Shown one piece after another: positions 42,513 to 53,126 of a DNA stretch of 64,000 bases (positions are counted from its first letter, which is position 1; each line of letters opens with the position of its first letter). The translations under genes were made by a program, and so were the position numbers. This DNA comes from Tenrec ecaudatus (lineage: Eukaryota; Chordata; Mammalia; Afrosoricida; Tenrecidae), in NCBI RefSeq assembly GCF_050624435.1, contig NC_134541.1, positions 106,657,453 through 106,721,452 on the forward strand, read 5' to 3'. The notes under the pieces were generated by a model that was given only the letters and a program-made list of their open reading frames with translations, searched no databases and was not told the DNA's origin.

Positions 42513-42683
42513 CAGTTGTTCTCAACCTTCCTAATGGCATGACCCCTTAATACAGCTCCTCATGTTGTGGTGACCCCAAACATAAAATTATGTTCACTGA
42601 TACTTCATAACTGTGATTTTGCTACTGTTATAAATCATAACGTAAATATCTGAGAGGCAGGATGTATTGTCATTGTTACACTA
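42513..42683 (-). mobile_element. SPIN-like hAT element, one end missing
   Basis: Starts 'cagttgttctcaaccttcc' and runs through 'gctactgttataaatcataa' and 'gaggcaggatgtattgtcat', then stops at 'cattgttacactac' without the opposite end. It belongs to the longer SPIN form that continues as at 59272. Confidence 0.85.
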
Positions 42684-43196
42684 CACAGGCTGCTGGTGGG
42701 GGAGGGGGACAAGGTGCATCCCCTCGTCACACAGTCTTATTGGGGTTCACTGCCATCCAGGCTGCCTCCTGGCCCCTGGTGACGCCGGCGCTCAAGAACA
42801 CTGCCCAGCCCTGTGAAACCCCACAATGGAATGGTTGGGCTTTGTAAGGTTTACAAGGATTGATTTTTCAGAGATGGGTCTCCTTTCTTCCTAGTCTGCC
42901 TTGTCTGGCAGCTCTCCTGAAGCCTGCTCAGCAGCCAAGCACCTCACAGGCCCCAGAAACGCACTAAAAACTGTTGAAGGTCGGTTTCTATCCATTTCCT
43001 GGACCCACCCGGCTCTCAGTGTCTTCTTCCCGTGGGGCCCCTCATTATGGAAGCCCAGTCCCTACTATCCCCAGACCAGCTCCCTCTCCGCCTTTGGGAG
43101 CCAGTACCACCTCCTCCAAGAAGGCCTCCTGGATTTCCCAGCTAGGCCAAGACCCCTGCCCTGGCCCCGGGGCTGTCTCCCCAGGATGCGCCCCAT
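42684..43196. other. No gene recognised
   Basis: GC-rich sequence. Overlapping frames at 42901-43206 in two phases are not convincing. Confidence 0.4.
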
Positions 43197-43388
43197 AAGT
43201 ACATGACCTATGCATTGGGCTGTGAACCACAACATCAGCGATTCAAAACCACCAGCTGCTCCTCGAGAGAAAGACGAGACTGACCACTCCAGTAAAGGGC
43301 GACCTTCTCGGAAACCCGCAGGGGCAGTTCTGCCCTGTCCTGCAGGGTCGCTGTGAGTCAGAATCAACCCGATGGCAGGGCGCGCTTG
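43197..43388 (+). mobile_element. AfroSINE type 1
   Basis: 'gcattgggctgtgaaccaca', 'gattcaaaaccaccagctgc', 'ggcagttctgccctgtcctg', 'caacccgatggcaggg'. The first 12 bp of the head are not recognisable. Confidence 0.85.
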
Positions 43389-43624
43389 GGTTGTCGGTGC
43401 CTACTGCCTTCTCTGAGTGTGTCCACTGCGGGAGTGTGGCAGGCTCCAGAGCAGAAATGCGACTCCTGTTTTCTTTGGCGATCAAACAGCCCTTCTGGAC
43501 CAGAAGCGGAATTTCTTAGGGGGACGGCGTGCCCAGGTCGCCTCTATATGCTTCAGCAGCATCGTGAAGAGTCCATTTAACCATGGCACGGTCACCAGGA
43601 GGGTGTGGAGTGCGGGTGGGGTTG

Positions 43625-43985
43625 GTGAAGTATCATTGAGTCAATTCCAACTCCTGGGGGCCCAGGTTACAATGGAACAATGCCCGGCCCAGCCCTGAGC
43701 CATCCTCCCAACTGCTCTAATGGGTGAGTCCGTGGATGCAGCTACTGGGCGTCCATCCACCTCATGGGTGGCCGTCTCTGCTTTTACCCAGCATGATGTC
43801 CTTCTCTGGGGCCTGATCTCTTCTGACGACATGTCCAACGTATGTGAGACGACGTCTCACCATCCCTGCCTCTAAGCAGCACCCTGGTTGTACTTCTTCC
43901 GAGACAGATGTGTTGGTTCTTTTGGCGGTCCACCATACCTTCCATCTTCTTCACCAGCACCATTGTTCAAACACCTCAACTGAAC
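43625..43985 (-). mobile_element. RTE/BovB LINE 3' end
   Basis: 'tatcattgagtcaattccaac' terminus, 'cagcatgatgtccttctctgg', 'acgacgtctcaccatccctg', 'gcaccattgttcaaacacctc'. 360 bp of the ORF2 end and UTR. Confidence 0.85.
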
Positions 43986-44224
43986 TATGTCCCCCAAAAA
44001 AAGATGTGAGGTCCTAACCAGGAGCACCTGTGAGCATGGCCTGTTTGGAGATGGGCTCTTTGAGGGGTTGCCAGTCAGGGTCACGGGCGATGGTGCTGGC
44101 GCAGGTGGAGGGAGGAGCAGAGAGAGGGGAAGGCAGGAGGCGCAGTCTGGCACAGAAGCATCTGTGAGCTAGCGCACACCAGGCCACCAGGAGCTGGGAG
44201 AGGCACAGAAGGGTTTCCCCTACG

Positions 44225-44319
44225 CAGGTGTGGGGAACCTTTTTCCTGCCAAGGGCTAGCTGGGTATTGATGACATCATCCACAGGTCACTCTGGGAAAA
44301 TATTTAATGAAGTCACCGA
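44225..44319 (+). mobile_element. Second hAT-like family, end fragment
   Basis: 'caggtgtggggaaccttttt', 'cctgccaagggctagctggg', 'tattgatgacatcatccac'. Parallels 31405-31300 on the minus strand. It ends where the RTE begins. Confidence 0.5.
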
Positions 44320-44872
44320 CTGGGTGAAGCTTCTGCACAAGATGTCTTCGAAGTGTTGCTCAAGCAAGGAGGTGAATGTGTGGACTGAGGCGCGCCTGAC
44401 CCAGCCGCTCCCTGTGCACACGACAGATGGACATTGAATAAGGAAGACCAAAGACAATTAATTAAATACTTTTGAATTGTGCTGGCGACGAATGCTGTAC
44501 CACGGAAGAGGAAGTGCCACGGCTGCCAAAGGGACACACAAGTCTGTCTTGGAAGAAGTATGGCCAGCGTGTCCCTTCGAGGCAAGGATGGCGAGACTTC
44601 GTCTTACACACTGTGGACATGTTGTCAGGAGCGACGAGACCCTGGAGAAGGACATCGTGCATGGTGAAAGAGAGGGACAGAGACGGAGAGGAAGGCCTAC
44701 CAGGCGATGGACAGACACTGTCGCTGCAACAATGGGCTCAGGCAGGGGGACAGTGGTGAGGATGGCGCAGGACTGGACAATGTTTGGCCCTGTTGTACAC
44801 AGGGTCGCTATGTGTCGAAACCAACATGACAGCACCTAACAATAACAACAACAGCAGCAGCAGCAGCAGTGC
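44320..44872 (+). mobile_element. RTE/BovB 3' end with intact tail
   Basis: Covers the last part of ORF2 ('gaggcgcgcctgacccagcc', 'gacattgaataaggaagacc', 'gttgtcaggagcgacgagac') and the 3' UTR, ending in the (AAC)n/(AGC)n simple tail after 'gacagcacctaacaataac'. It is the best view of the 3' terminus. The stretch 'ggtcgctatgtgtcgaaacc' is the block shared with AfroSINE tails. The frame is disrupted, for example by an in-frame stop just upstream of 44478. Confidence 0.9.
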
Positions 44873-44917
44873 AATGGCTGGGCCTGCTCCTCTTTGATGA
44901 AGTGTGTGATTCTAGCT

Positions 44918-45117
44918 GGGAGCCCTGCTGACTTAGTGGTGACGTGTTGGGCTGCGGCCCAAAAGGTCCTCAGTTTGAAACCACCAGCCACTCCGCAAGA
45001 GAAAGACGAGGCTTTCTACTCCAGTAAACAGTTGCAGTCTTGGAGACTCACAGGGGCAGTTCTACTCCATCTTACAGGGTCGCTATGAGTTGGCATCGAC
45101 TCGATAGCGGTAGTGTT
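44918..45117 (+). mobile_element. AfroSINE type 1, well preserved
   Basis: 'gggagccctgctgacttag', 'tttgaaaccaccagccactc', 'agaaagacgaggctttctac', 'cagggtcgctatgagttggc', 'gactcgatagcggtag'. It lies 45 bp after an RTE tail in the same orientation. Confidence 0.9.
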
Positions 45118-45829
45118 GACCTGTTTGATTCTTAACATGGTCCTAGGGCCAGATATTCCTCACCCCTGCCCATAGGGGACCTATGTCCTGAGCACAGACT
45201 CCAAAACATCTCTGTCCTAACAGCCCCCTTCCAGAAGAAGAAACCCACCCCCTGGCCATTGGAAACACTTATACGACGGTCCACCATCCAGGATAAAGTG
45301 TGGGCATCTGCTCTTCCAGCCCTCCGGGATCGGGCCAGCAACTCCCAGGGTATCACCCACTTTGGGAAACGCTGGGCTAGATTCTTCAGAGAGCACACAG
45401 CCCTGCTGACACCCTGAAGTCAGCCTTAACCGGCGTGCCCATGGCCTGGGCTGCTCTGGGGTTGGGATTTCAGGGGCCCCCGGGCTGAGGCTAGGACACT
45501 GCCCCCTGCACACGAGGCCTCCCTGGCTGGGCAAGGGCCTGTCCCCTGGTCTGTCAGGAGCCAGAACAGAAGGAGCCTGGAGAAGCAACCCTTTGCTCTA
45601 GGAAGGAGCCGGATTTAGTAACAAACAGGCACCGCGGAGCTCAGCCTCAAGAGTGAGTGCAGGGAGCAGCGCTTCCCCAAGCAGTGACTCCGGTAGCAGG
45701 GCCCTGCAGCATCCCTGGGGAGAGATACTCTGTTTCCAGCACAGATTTCCAGATGTGGCTGCAAAGACTGGGTGAAACTCCTATCTTTGGAGTTGGATGG
45801 AATTGATGGTTTGTTGTTGTTACTTATTA
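45118..45829. other. No gene recognised
   Basis: GC-rich. Minus frames of 88 and 123 codons overlap each other in different phases. Confidence 0.4.
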
Positions 45830-46115
45830 ACTTTTTGCTCCTGAGTTGGGTGACGGTTTACAGAGCAGATCATGACTTTTCCATTCAACAATCCAGACGC
45901 ATCTGTTTGCCTCCCACAGTGCACCATCACTTCTCCCCCCCCCCCCCCCCGTCCTCCCGCCCTCCTCCCTCCCACCCTCCTCCCTCCCTGAACCTCGGTC
46001 AATGCTGCCCTTTGGACCTCAAATGGTTGGCTGTTCTAAGGTGCCAGCACCTTGTTCTGCTTGTAAGCCTGTCTGTGGTTTGGCTGAAAACTGAGTTTTG
46101 GGGGGGAGCTCATTT
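45830..46115. mobile_element. Probable interspersed repeat with a long C-run
   Basis: 'ctcctgagttgggtgacggtt', 'gatcatgacttttccattca', a run of about 17 C followed by 150 bp of pyrimidine-rich DNA, then 'ctgccctttggacctcaaatgg' and 'gtttggctgaaaactgag'. The layout resembles a LINE 3' UTR with a polypurine/polypyrimidine tract. I have no firm family name. Confidence 0.35.
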
Positions 46116-46779
46116 CCCCACCTGCAGGCAAGAGACTAAGGGCCATGGCCCCCCTTAGCAGTCAGAGCCCGGTCACAGAGAGGGTGCTGAGTCCCTCCCA
46201 CTCTGTGCGGACCTTCTCACGGGCCCCTTTCACAGCAGTTGGCAGTGGTGGCCGGGCACCATCTGGGGCCCACGTCCGGGAGTCCTTTAGATGAATTGTT
46301 TCCCTTCTGCGTGTGAATGTCCTAATGGACAGAAGCTCGGGGAGGGGACAAGCTCTACCCCACCCCCATCACCCTGTCTGTTGAAATGTAGATGTATCTG
46401 TCTTGCTGGGCTGCTGGATATTTCAAACATCAGCAGTAGACAGGTCACCCACCCACGGTGGGCAGGGGAATGAAGGAGCCATGGGATGGAGATGAAGATG
46501 TTCCCACCATCCCCTCTGGGCGGAGGAAGCAGAGCCGCAGCCCAGGGAAATCCACCCGCCAGAATCATAACCTGCCTGCAAACTGAGCGGCGTCCTGAGT
46601 CTGTGTGAAATGGGATTCTGCATGGTCTGTATTTTTAGAAGGTTCTCGTTCCTTTTCTACGTCTGGATTCAGCACACGGAGGTGCGGGCTTAAGTACCGC
46701 AGTCACAGGGAGCCCGCGGCCATCAGGTCAGCTCTGGCTCATAGTGCCCCCGTGTCTGCAGGAGGGGAACTGACCTCCC
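46116..46779. other. No gene recognised
   Basis: Unassigned except a short AfroSINE tail trace at about 46720-46750 ('catcaggtcagctctggctc'). Confidence 0.4.
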
Positions 46780-46928
46780 ACTGCCCATGAGCCAATTCCC
46801 TCTCACACGGACCCTATAGGACAGAGGGTCGGCCCCAAGGGGTTTCCGAGGCTGTGGATCTTTATGGAAGCAGACAGCCTCATCTTTCTCCCACAAGGCA
46901 GCTGGCGGGCTTGAACCACTGATCTTTA
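46780..46928 (-). mobile_element. AfroSINE, minus strand
   Basis: 'accctataggacagagggtcg', 'gggtttccgaggctgtggatc', 'cctcatctttctcccacaagg', ending at 'gaaccactgatctttag'. The tRNA-like 5' end is missing where the RTE begins. Confidence 0.8.
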
Positions 46929-46935
46929 GTCTAGC

Positions 46936-48060
46936 AGTCAGTTCTGACTCAGAGGGACGAGTGAGCAACAGAAGGAAGCACTGCCCGGTCCTGCGCTGTC
47001 CACACAACTGCTGTCATGCTTGAGCCCATGGCGTCAGTCCATCTTGTCGCAGGTCTCCCTCCGTGTCGCCGCCCCTCCTTTGACCAAGCATGCTGTCCTC
47101 CAGAAACTGGCTCTCCTGACAGCATGGCCAAAGTCTGTGAGACGCAGTCTCGCCATCCTTGCCTTTAAAAGGCATTCTGGCTGTACTTCTGAAGACTTGT
47201 TGGTTCTGTTGGCAGTTCTTGGTACCTTCAGTATTCTTCGCCAGCACATCGTTCAAATGCATTGATTCTTCTTCGGTCCTCCTTATCCAGGGTCCAACTC
47301 TCACGTGCCCACGAGGCCATGGAGAATACCATGGCTCAGATCAGACACACTGTAGTGTTCAAAGGGACATCCTTGCTTTTCAACACTGTAAAGAGGTCTC
47401 GTGCAGGAGATTTACCCAAGACTGTGTATCCTTTGATCTCTTGTCTGCCACTCCCATGAGCACCGGGTTAGTCTGGGTGCATTTGAGAAACAAATCCACA
47501 GAAAGTCATATGCATAAGAGAGCGTTTCATATAAAGGTTAAGTGCATTTAAAGAAAACATCCCAACCCAGTGCTGCCCAAGCCCACAAGTCCAACATTAA
47601 CCCATATGTCCAACACAAATCCACAGAGTCCTCCTCCATCTCATAAAACACACACAATGATGCCGACTGCAGGAGGAAAGCCGAGTCAGTGAATATGTAA
47701 GCATCTCAGCATTGGCAGGGGTCTCCACATGGTTTCTCCAGCCCCCAGGGCTGCACTGGGGTAGGTCCATGTGGCTTCTCCTCAAGGATGTCTTGCAGGA
47801 AGTCAGCCTTGCAGCTGAAGCAGGGAACTGGCTAAGGCAGCTGCACCCTGGTCCGACCATCACAAAGCAAGAGACCCAAGAACTATAAAGGCGAGGCTCA
47901 CGGAGCCTCTTATCCCTCTGCCCTTCAATTAACCCCACAGGTGTTTATTGGTCAGGTTGGCACAATAAACGACCTCAAGCACTGATTGTGGATCCAAGCA
48001 AGATGAAATCCTTGGCCGCTTCAATCTCTTCTCCATTTACAGCTCCTTATAGGGAACTGA
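46936..48060 (-). mobile_element. RTE/BovB LINE split by an LTR-like repeat
   Basis: Pieces 46936-47463 and 47978-48060. The first runs from the terminus through 'tgtgagacgcagtctcgcca', 'attcttcttcggtcctcctta' and 'gtagtgttcaaagggacatcc' to 'tcccatgagcac'. The second resumes 'agcactgattgtggatccaa' and 'gcaagatgaaatccttggcc'. Together about 610 bp of ORF2 C-terminus and UTR. Confidence 0.9.
47464..47977 (+). mobile_element. LTR-like repeat with perfect 5-bp duplication
   Basis: 514 bp from 'cgggttagtctgggtgc' to 'cacaataaacgacctca'. AGCAC flanks it on both sides (47459-47463 and 47978-47982), and removing the element plus one copy restores the RTE sequence read in other copies. AATAAA near the 3' end suits a solo LTR. 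No coding capacity. Confidence 0.85.
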
Positions 48061-48116
48061 TTTTTCAGCAGAACATTCTTCCAACTTTTTGGTCAGCAGT
48101 CAAGCAAATTGCCTGT

Positions 48117-48290
48117 TTGTACCACCCAGAGGGCATTGTCAGGTAAGCTTTGGACCATTAACCATAAGGTCGGTGGTTCAATCCCATTGGCCGCTCCTTG
48201 GGAGAGAGCTGGCTTCCATAGAGATTGGCAGCCTCAGATCACTATGTACACACAGGGTCACTATGAATCAGAATCAACTAGATGGCGGTT
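48117..48290 (+). mobile_element. AfroSINE type 1, shortened body
   Basis: 'accataaggtcggtggttcaa', 'gccgctccttgggagagagc', 'cacagggtcactatgaatcag', 'caactagatggcggtttatt'. Confidence 0.8.
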
Positions 48291-48301
48291 TATTATTACG
48301 T

Positions 48302-48525
48302 AAGGCAACCTGGCGACAGTGAAGCAGTGGCTTAAAGCCTGGAGTTGTTAGCTGCAAAGTTAGCAATTCCAACCCACCAGCCTCACCATGGGAGAAAGAT
48401 GAGGCAGTCTGCTCTGTAAAGATGGGCAGCCTCGGAAACCCGACAAGGTAGCTCACCTCTGCCTTCTAGGGTCGTTACGAGTCAGAAGTGACTCAATCAT
48501 AGTGGAGATGTGTGTGTGTTTGGTT
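48302..48525 (+). mobile_element. AfroSINE type 1
   Basis: 'ttgttagctgcaaagttagc', 'gggagaaagatgaggcagtctg', 'tctagggtcgttacgagtcag', then a short GT-rich tail. Third member of a head-to-tail SINE run after the RTE. Confidence 0.8.
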
Positions 48526-49283
48526 TGGGTTATTACATTCTGTAATGATGTATTAATTATCTCACTATGTCGTGACTAAATTGATGACTGCTGCTTGATG
48601 ACAGCCAGGGAGTTAACACACAGTCACCGCAGTGGTCAGTGTGGCTCAGAAGTCCCCACTCGCTCCAGGGGAAAGCAAAGCCCTGCTCCAGGGACATCCC
48701 CACCGAATCTCTGCAGCCTCAGCCAACTCCACATGATGCTAAGTCCCTTTGGGGGACATTTAAAGATTCCTGGCAGTACAGAAATTCCTAAAAGGAAGGT
48801 AGGGATCAAGGTTGAGAAGTAGATCATTTCCCCCACCAGCAGCCCTCTCAAGTGCTTATCTGGGATTCCTAAAATCCCTGATGCCTGAAGGGGCCTGTGA
48901 CCAGAATAGCATGCCCACCCCTCTTCCAGGCCTAGGGCCTTGACAGACATTATCAATCAATCGTGGCATTGTTTGCTGCTAAGCCTGGATGGCACAAGGG
49001 CCCTGCACTCTGTGATATTCAGACACCTGTGACCCAGAGTTGCCCTGTTGGATAAAGACCATTATCCAGTGTCATGCCAGGGGCGAAAGGACCATCCTGA
49101 GAGGCAGCTGCCTTCACGAAGCAGGAAATAAGAGCTGAAGAAAGCAAGGCCTTGTCTGGGCCTGACTCTGACTCAGGTTGATCCAAGTTCAATATGGGAA
49201 GTCTAGACAGAGTGGGCATCCATGTGCAGGGTCTCTTGAGGTCACAAAATGTCCCCATGAAAGCAGATCAACACCAAAGAGAA
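48526..49283. other. No gene recognised
   Basis: Single-copy-like sequence. Opposing frames at 48595-48956 are uninformative. Confidence 0.4.
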
Positions 49284-49466
49284 CCTCAGACCGCCGGGTC
49301 AATTCTGAGTCATAGTGCCCTCATGAGACAGAGAGCTGGGGCTGCAGATCATTGATCATTACAAATATAAGCTGCCTCTTCTTGCTCCTGCAGAGCAGCT
49401 GGTGGGGTTGAACTCGCAGCCTTCCAGTTAGCAGTGGAGCCCTGAGCCACTGTGCCACACAGCCCT
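49284..49466 (-). mobile_element. AfroSINE, minus strand
   Basis: 'cgccgggtcaattctgagtc', 'gcagagcagctggtggggttg', 'gagccactgtgccacacagc'. The middle of the body is diverged ('attacaaatataagctgcc'). Confidence 0.75.
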
Positions 49467-50170
49467 AGGCACATCAGCTGCATGGCGCTGTCACTGCGTG
49501 TCCCAGAACCAGCCACGTCCCTAGGCCAGGTCCCAGCAGTGCTGAAGCGGATGGGACACCGTGCCGGAGCCGGCCCAGTCTTGTCACAGCACTCCGGGAA
49601 GAGGCACTCACAGCCCCTTAGCAAACAATCTCAGGGACATGTTGAAACGGGTCCAGATCAGGCAGTGTGATCATGCAGTGCATCTCAGGGTCTGCACTGA
49701 GCTCTTGCCGGTGTGATGCCAAATCCAAGCAGCTACAAAGCAGACAGACAGACAGGCCAACAGACGGAGGGAGGAGGTCGCCCGCAGCCCTGAAGAGCTG
49801 TCACTGCTGTTGTTGGCTTGCTGCGATCCACAAAGACCTCGAGTAAACAGAACAAAACGTCGCCGATGCCGATGTTGGCGGGGACAGGGGCTCAGCTGCA
49901 GTGGCCCTGACGTGTCTGTGCCCTGCTTTTTGTTGGCCTCTGCCAAGCAGGGCAGCCCTTTCTAGCTTTGCGTTCTCCAGTGCTGCTATCACAGAAATAC
50001 CAAAAGGGGGTAGCTTTCAGGAAAATATGTTTCTATTTTCTCACAGAGGCTAGATATCGAGTCCAGGGTGCCAGCTCTAGGGGAAGGCTTCTCTGCCAGT
50101 TCTGAGGACCAATCCTTGTCTCTTCTGAGACCCTGCTTCTGGGGGTTTGTCTCGCATCTCTGTTTGCATA
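49467..50170. other. No gene recognised
   Basis: Contains a short (ACAG)n at 49742-49754. A 91-codon minus frame shows no recognised motif. Confidence 0.4.
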
Positions 50171-50340
50171 ACCCACTGCCTTCCAGTCGGTTCTGACTCA
50201 TCGTGAGCCAATAGGACAGGTTAGAACTGTCCCTGTGTGGTTTTTTGAGCCTCTAACTCTTCATGGGAGTAGAAAGCGTCAACTTTCTCCTGCAGTGGTT
50301 AGTGGGTTCAAACTGCTGACCTTGCAGTTAGCAGCCCAAA
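50171..50340 (-). mobile_element. AfroSINE, minus strand
   Basis: 'actgccttccagtcggttctg', 'ctcttcatgggagtagaaagc', 'gggttcaaactgctgaccttg', 'agttagcagccc'. It ends before the A-box part of the head. Confidence 0.85.
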
Positions 50341-50444
50341 GTAACGGACTGAATCTTCACTAAGAGAAATGAGACTAGAGAACAAGCAGATATGAAAGCT
50401 AAAGGTGACTTCTGGACCACTGTGAGAAAGACAAGGGACAGAGT

Positions 50445-50610
50445 ATATGTCCAAAGAACGCGAGGCCACGTCTCTCCATTCTGGCCTCTAAGGAGCACTG
50501 GCTGCAGTGCTTCCAGACAGATCTGTTTGTTCTCTTGGTGGTCCACCGTACTTTCAAAGATTCTAACCCGGCTCCAAAGTTCAAAAGCATTCTTTCCCAA
50601 AATCAAGTGC
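50445..50610 (-). mobile_element. RTE ORF2 fragment
   Basis: 'tccattctggcctctaaggag', 'ttccagacagatctgtttgtt', 'gtggtccaccgtactttcaaa'. Internal: no 3' terminus is visible, so it is another fragment without the usual LINE end. Confidence 0.7.
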
Positions 50611-50831
50611 CCGGCTGTGGGTTTCTTCATCTCAGGCCAAGAACATAAATGCCAGGACTAAGGCCGCGGGTCTGAAGCCTCACCCAGGGTGAGGGGGTAC
50701 CTCCCGCATCAAGCCTGGCCCTCATCCTCTCCACGCACCAGCTTTCACCACAAAACCGCAGCTCCCAGAGAGGTGTGCCCCCCATCCGGCCCCTCATTGG
50801 AAGAAACGATGCCTTTGTCACTCCGCTTGGC

Positions 50832-51015
50832 CTCAAAACCTCAAACTCAGTGACATCGAGTCGATGCAGTAGAACTGCCCCTGTGGCTCTCTGAGACTGT
50901 GGCTCTTCATGGGAGTAGAAAATCCCGTCTTTCTCCCGTGGAGCCCACCTGTGGTTTTGAACCGCTAATCTTGCGGATCGCAGGACAGCGTGTACCGACT
51001 AGGCCACCAGGGCCC
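50832..51015 (-). mobile_element. AfroSINE, minus strand
   Basis: 'tcagtgacatcgagtcgatgc', 'gagactgtggctcttcatgg', 'gttttgaaccgctaatcttg', 'actaggccaccagggccc'. The 'actcatagcgaccctatagga' segment is deleted in the tail region. Confidence 0.85.
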
Positions 51016-51534
51016 AGATAGTGTCTCTGCAGCCCAGTCTCTGCCCTGTTTCCCAGTTCTCAGCAGCAAATCACGTTCCACCGACACAGTGATTTCCTTC
51101 ACTGGGGAAGCGAGGGCCCCTGCCAGAGCTGAGCGCTCATCTGCTCATTCCGTAAGAATAAAATATGTGACTGATTAAATCTTAATTAACAGTGCGCAAA
51201 AGGCAGGTTGGTGCCAGGTGTTGTACATATCCTAATTGCCCAGCCCTGCCCACCATTGCTGCATGCAGGACAAGGAGGGGGCTGCGAGGGGGTGTCGACA
51301 GGTGTCTTCACAACTACAGCATCTTCGTCCCTGTCCCCCCCACCCCCACCTCACTCCACCCTCCACTCACTCAGTGGAGGGTGAGGGCTAGGTTTGCAAG
51401 CAGGAGCTTTGCACGGCTGGCCCCAGGGAATAGCGTCTGAAGTCAGCAGAGAGAGTCTATCAGACAGGTTCGCCCAGGCTGGGCCGACCGAGCAGCCACG
51501 TGCATATAATCAACAGAAGTACGCGTACCGTAAG
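51016..51534. other. No gene recognised
   Basis: 'aagaataaaatatgtgactg' at about 51155 is AT-rich; the rest is unassigned. Confidence 0.4.
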
Positions 51535-51705
51535 CTCGTGGTCAGCGAACAAGAGGCAGGCCCTCGACGAGATGGACAGGCCCCGTGGCTGCCGCAAGGG
51601 GCTCAGGCAGAGGACCGATCAGAGGCTGGAGCAGGACCGGGCAGTGTCTCCTGTTTTCAAAAGGCCGCTATGGGTCAGAACCGCTTGATGGCATCTAACA
51701 AAAAC
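51535..51705 (+). mobile_element. RTE/BovB 3' terminus
   Basis: 'ctcgacgagatggacaggcc', 'gtggctgccgcaaggggctc', 'cgctatgggtcagaaccgct' and 'gatggcatctaacaaaaacaa'. About 170 bp, a strongly 5'-truncated insertion. Confidence 0.8.
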
Positions 51706-51710
51706 AAGGC

Positions 51711-51795
51711 TACAGGTTCGGTGGGAGAATCCTCACCCACTCACCTGAGAGAGGCCAGAGTCCGATTCCCAGCACAGCTACCCCCTGCCGCCTAC
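51711..51795 (+). mobile_element. tRNA-Gly-like SINE head
   Basis: 'ggttcggtgggagaatcctc' corresponds to the tRNA-Gly A-box region and 'agagtccgattcccagcac' to its B box. The acceptor stem is absent, so it is a SINE head rather than a gene. The body is missing. Confidence 0.5.
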
Positions 51796-51971
51796 TGAGG
51801 GCCTGTGTGCTGAAATGATGCTGTATGGTTTGGAACGTAGCTTCTGACCACCACAGATCAGGAAAAAAGGTCTGCCCCTGAAATCTCGAAGGATTAAGAA
51901 GGGGGCGGGGGCAGGGGGCGGGCAGAGGGAGTGGAGTTCTGCCTTGGGGCATTATTCTCTGTGAAAAAAAA

Positions 51972-52172
51972 CAGAATCCTCACTGCCCCTGAGTTGGCTC
52001 CCCTCATAGTGAGTCTTTACAACAGGACAGAGCTACCCCTGTGGGTTTCCAAGACTGTAACTCATTATGGGAGTAGAGAGCCTGGTCTTTCTCTAAGGAG
52101 CAGCTGGTGGCTTAGAACTCCTGGTGTTGCAGTTATCAGTCCAACATGTAACGCACTGTACCATCAGGGCTC
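51972..52172 (-). mobile_element. AfroSINE, minus strand
   Basis: 'cctcactgcccctgagttggc', 'gggtttccaagactgtaactc', 'ggagcagctggtggcttagaa', ending 'accatcagggctcc'. Full-length. Confidence 0.85.
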
Positions 52173-52384
52173 CGAAGACAAGAGCAGTTCCGGTGGTTAA
52201 CTAAGGGGGGAGGGATCAGTGAGTTTATGTTCATCAGGGGAGGGGTGGCTCAGAGAAGGGGCTCTAAATGCCGTGGGTGTAACCAAATAGCACATGCAGA
52301 AACAGGGCCCAACAGCAAGTGCCCTGCAAGCTGAACCGATACATGTGTTGCAGTGTGGAATCTTAACACTAACAAAATAAATCT

Positions 52385-52466
52385 TTTAAAAACCCTACAG
52401 CGCACGTTCTGTTCTGATGCACCTGGATTGGCATGAGTTAGAATCCACTCGATGGCAACTCCTGAC
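52385..52466 (+). mobile_element. AfroSINE type 2, 3' end
   Basis: 'aaaaaccctacagcgcacgtt', 'ctgttctgatgcacctggat' and 'gaatccactcgatggcaact' match the type 2 body-tail junction. Confidence 0.6.
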
Positions 52467-53121
52467 TGTGGACAATGTCCCTGGTCGGCCAGCAGGAGGC
52501 TCTGCTCCAGGCTCTTCAGAACAGGACCCACGTGTGACAGCAGCCACCGCGTGGGATAAGGTGGCCACTCTGCAGAGTGCGGGAAAGAGAGTATGGCAAA
52601 GGGCGCGCTCTTTCCTGAACCTTCTACTACCCACTTCCCATGCACCTGCCTAAGGGAGAAGGGAGGGCCAAGCCAGTGTGGCCCCAGAAGTGGAGAAGAG
52701 GACTGGGGGTAAGAAGCTCTCCAGGTACACTGTGGTGCAGAGGTTGGGGTCAGCTGAAATGCAGGTATTGACCCTGGAGCGTCACGGCCAAGTTACTCAC
52801 TCCAAGTCGGAGGAAGTAGGAGAGCTTCATTAGAAGGCGGAAAGACTGGCGGTTAAACAGCTGTCTGTGGCGTCCTGTTCGAAACCAACGTATATAGAGT
52901 ATATGCCTTTGTACTCTGGAGTTTATGCTTTGGGGAGCCATATACAGATGGGTCTCGGGGTGACCAGGGGAAACAATGACGGACCAAGAGCAAGCAAACA
53001 GAACAATAAGATTCTTGAAGTCTCAGGCCGGCCCAGGATATCGTTGTTGATTAACTACACAGCAGTGCCTCAATTTCATCACTAACAGGCAAGCAAATCA
53101 GAGAAGACTCTCAGCCTTCTC
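52467..53121. other. No gene recognised
   Basis: Unassigned sequence with short frames on both strands. Confidence 0.4.
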
Positions 53122-53126
53122 TGGCC

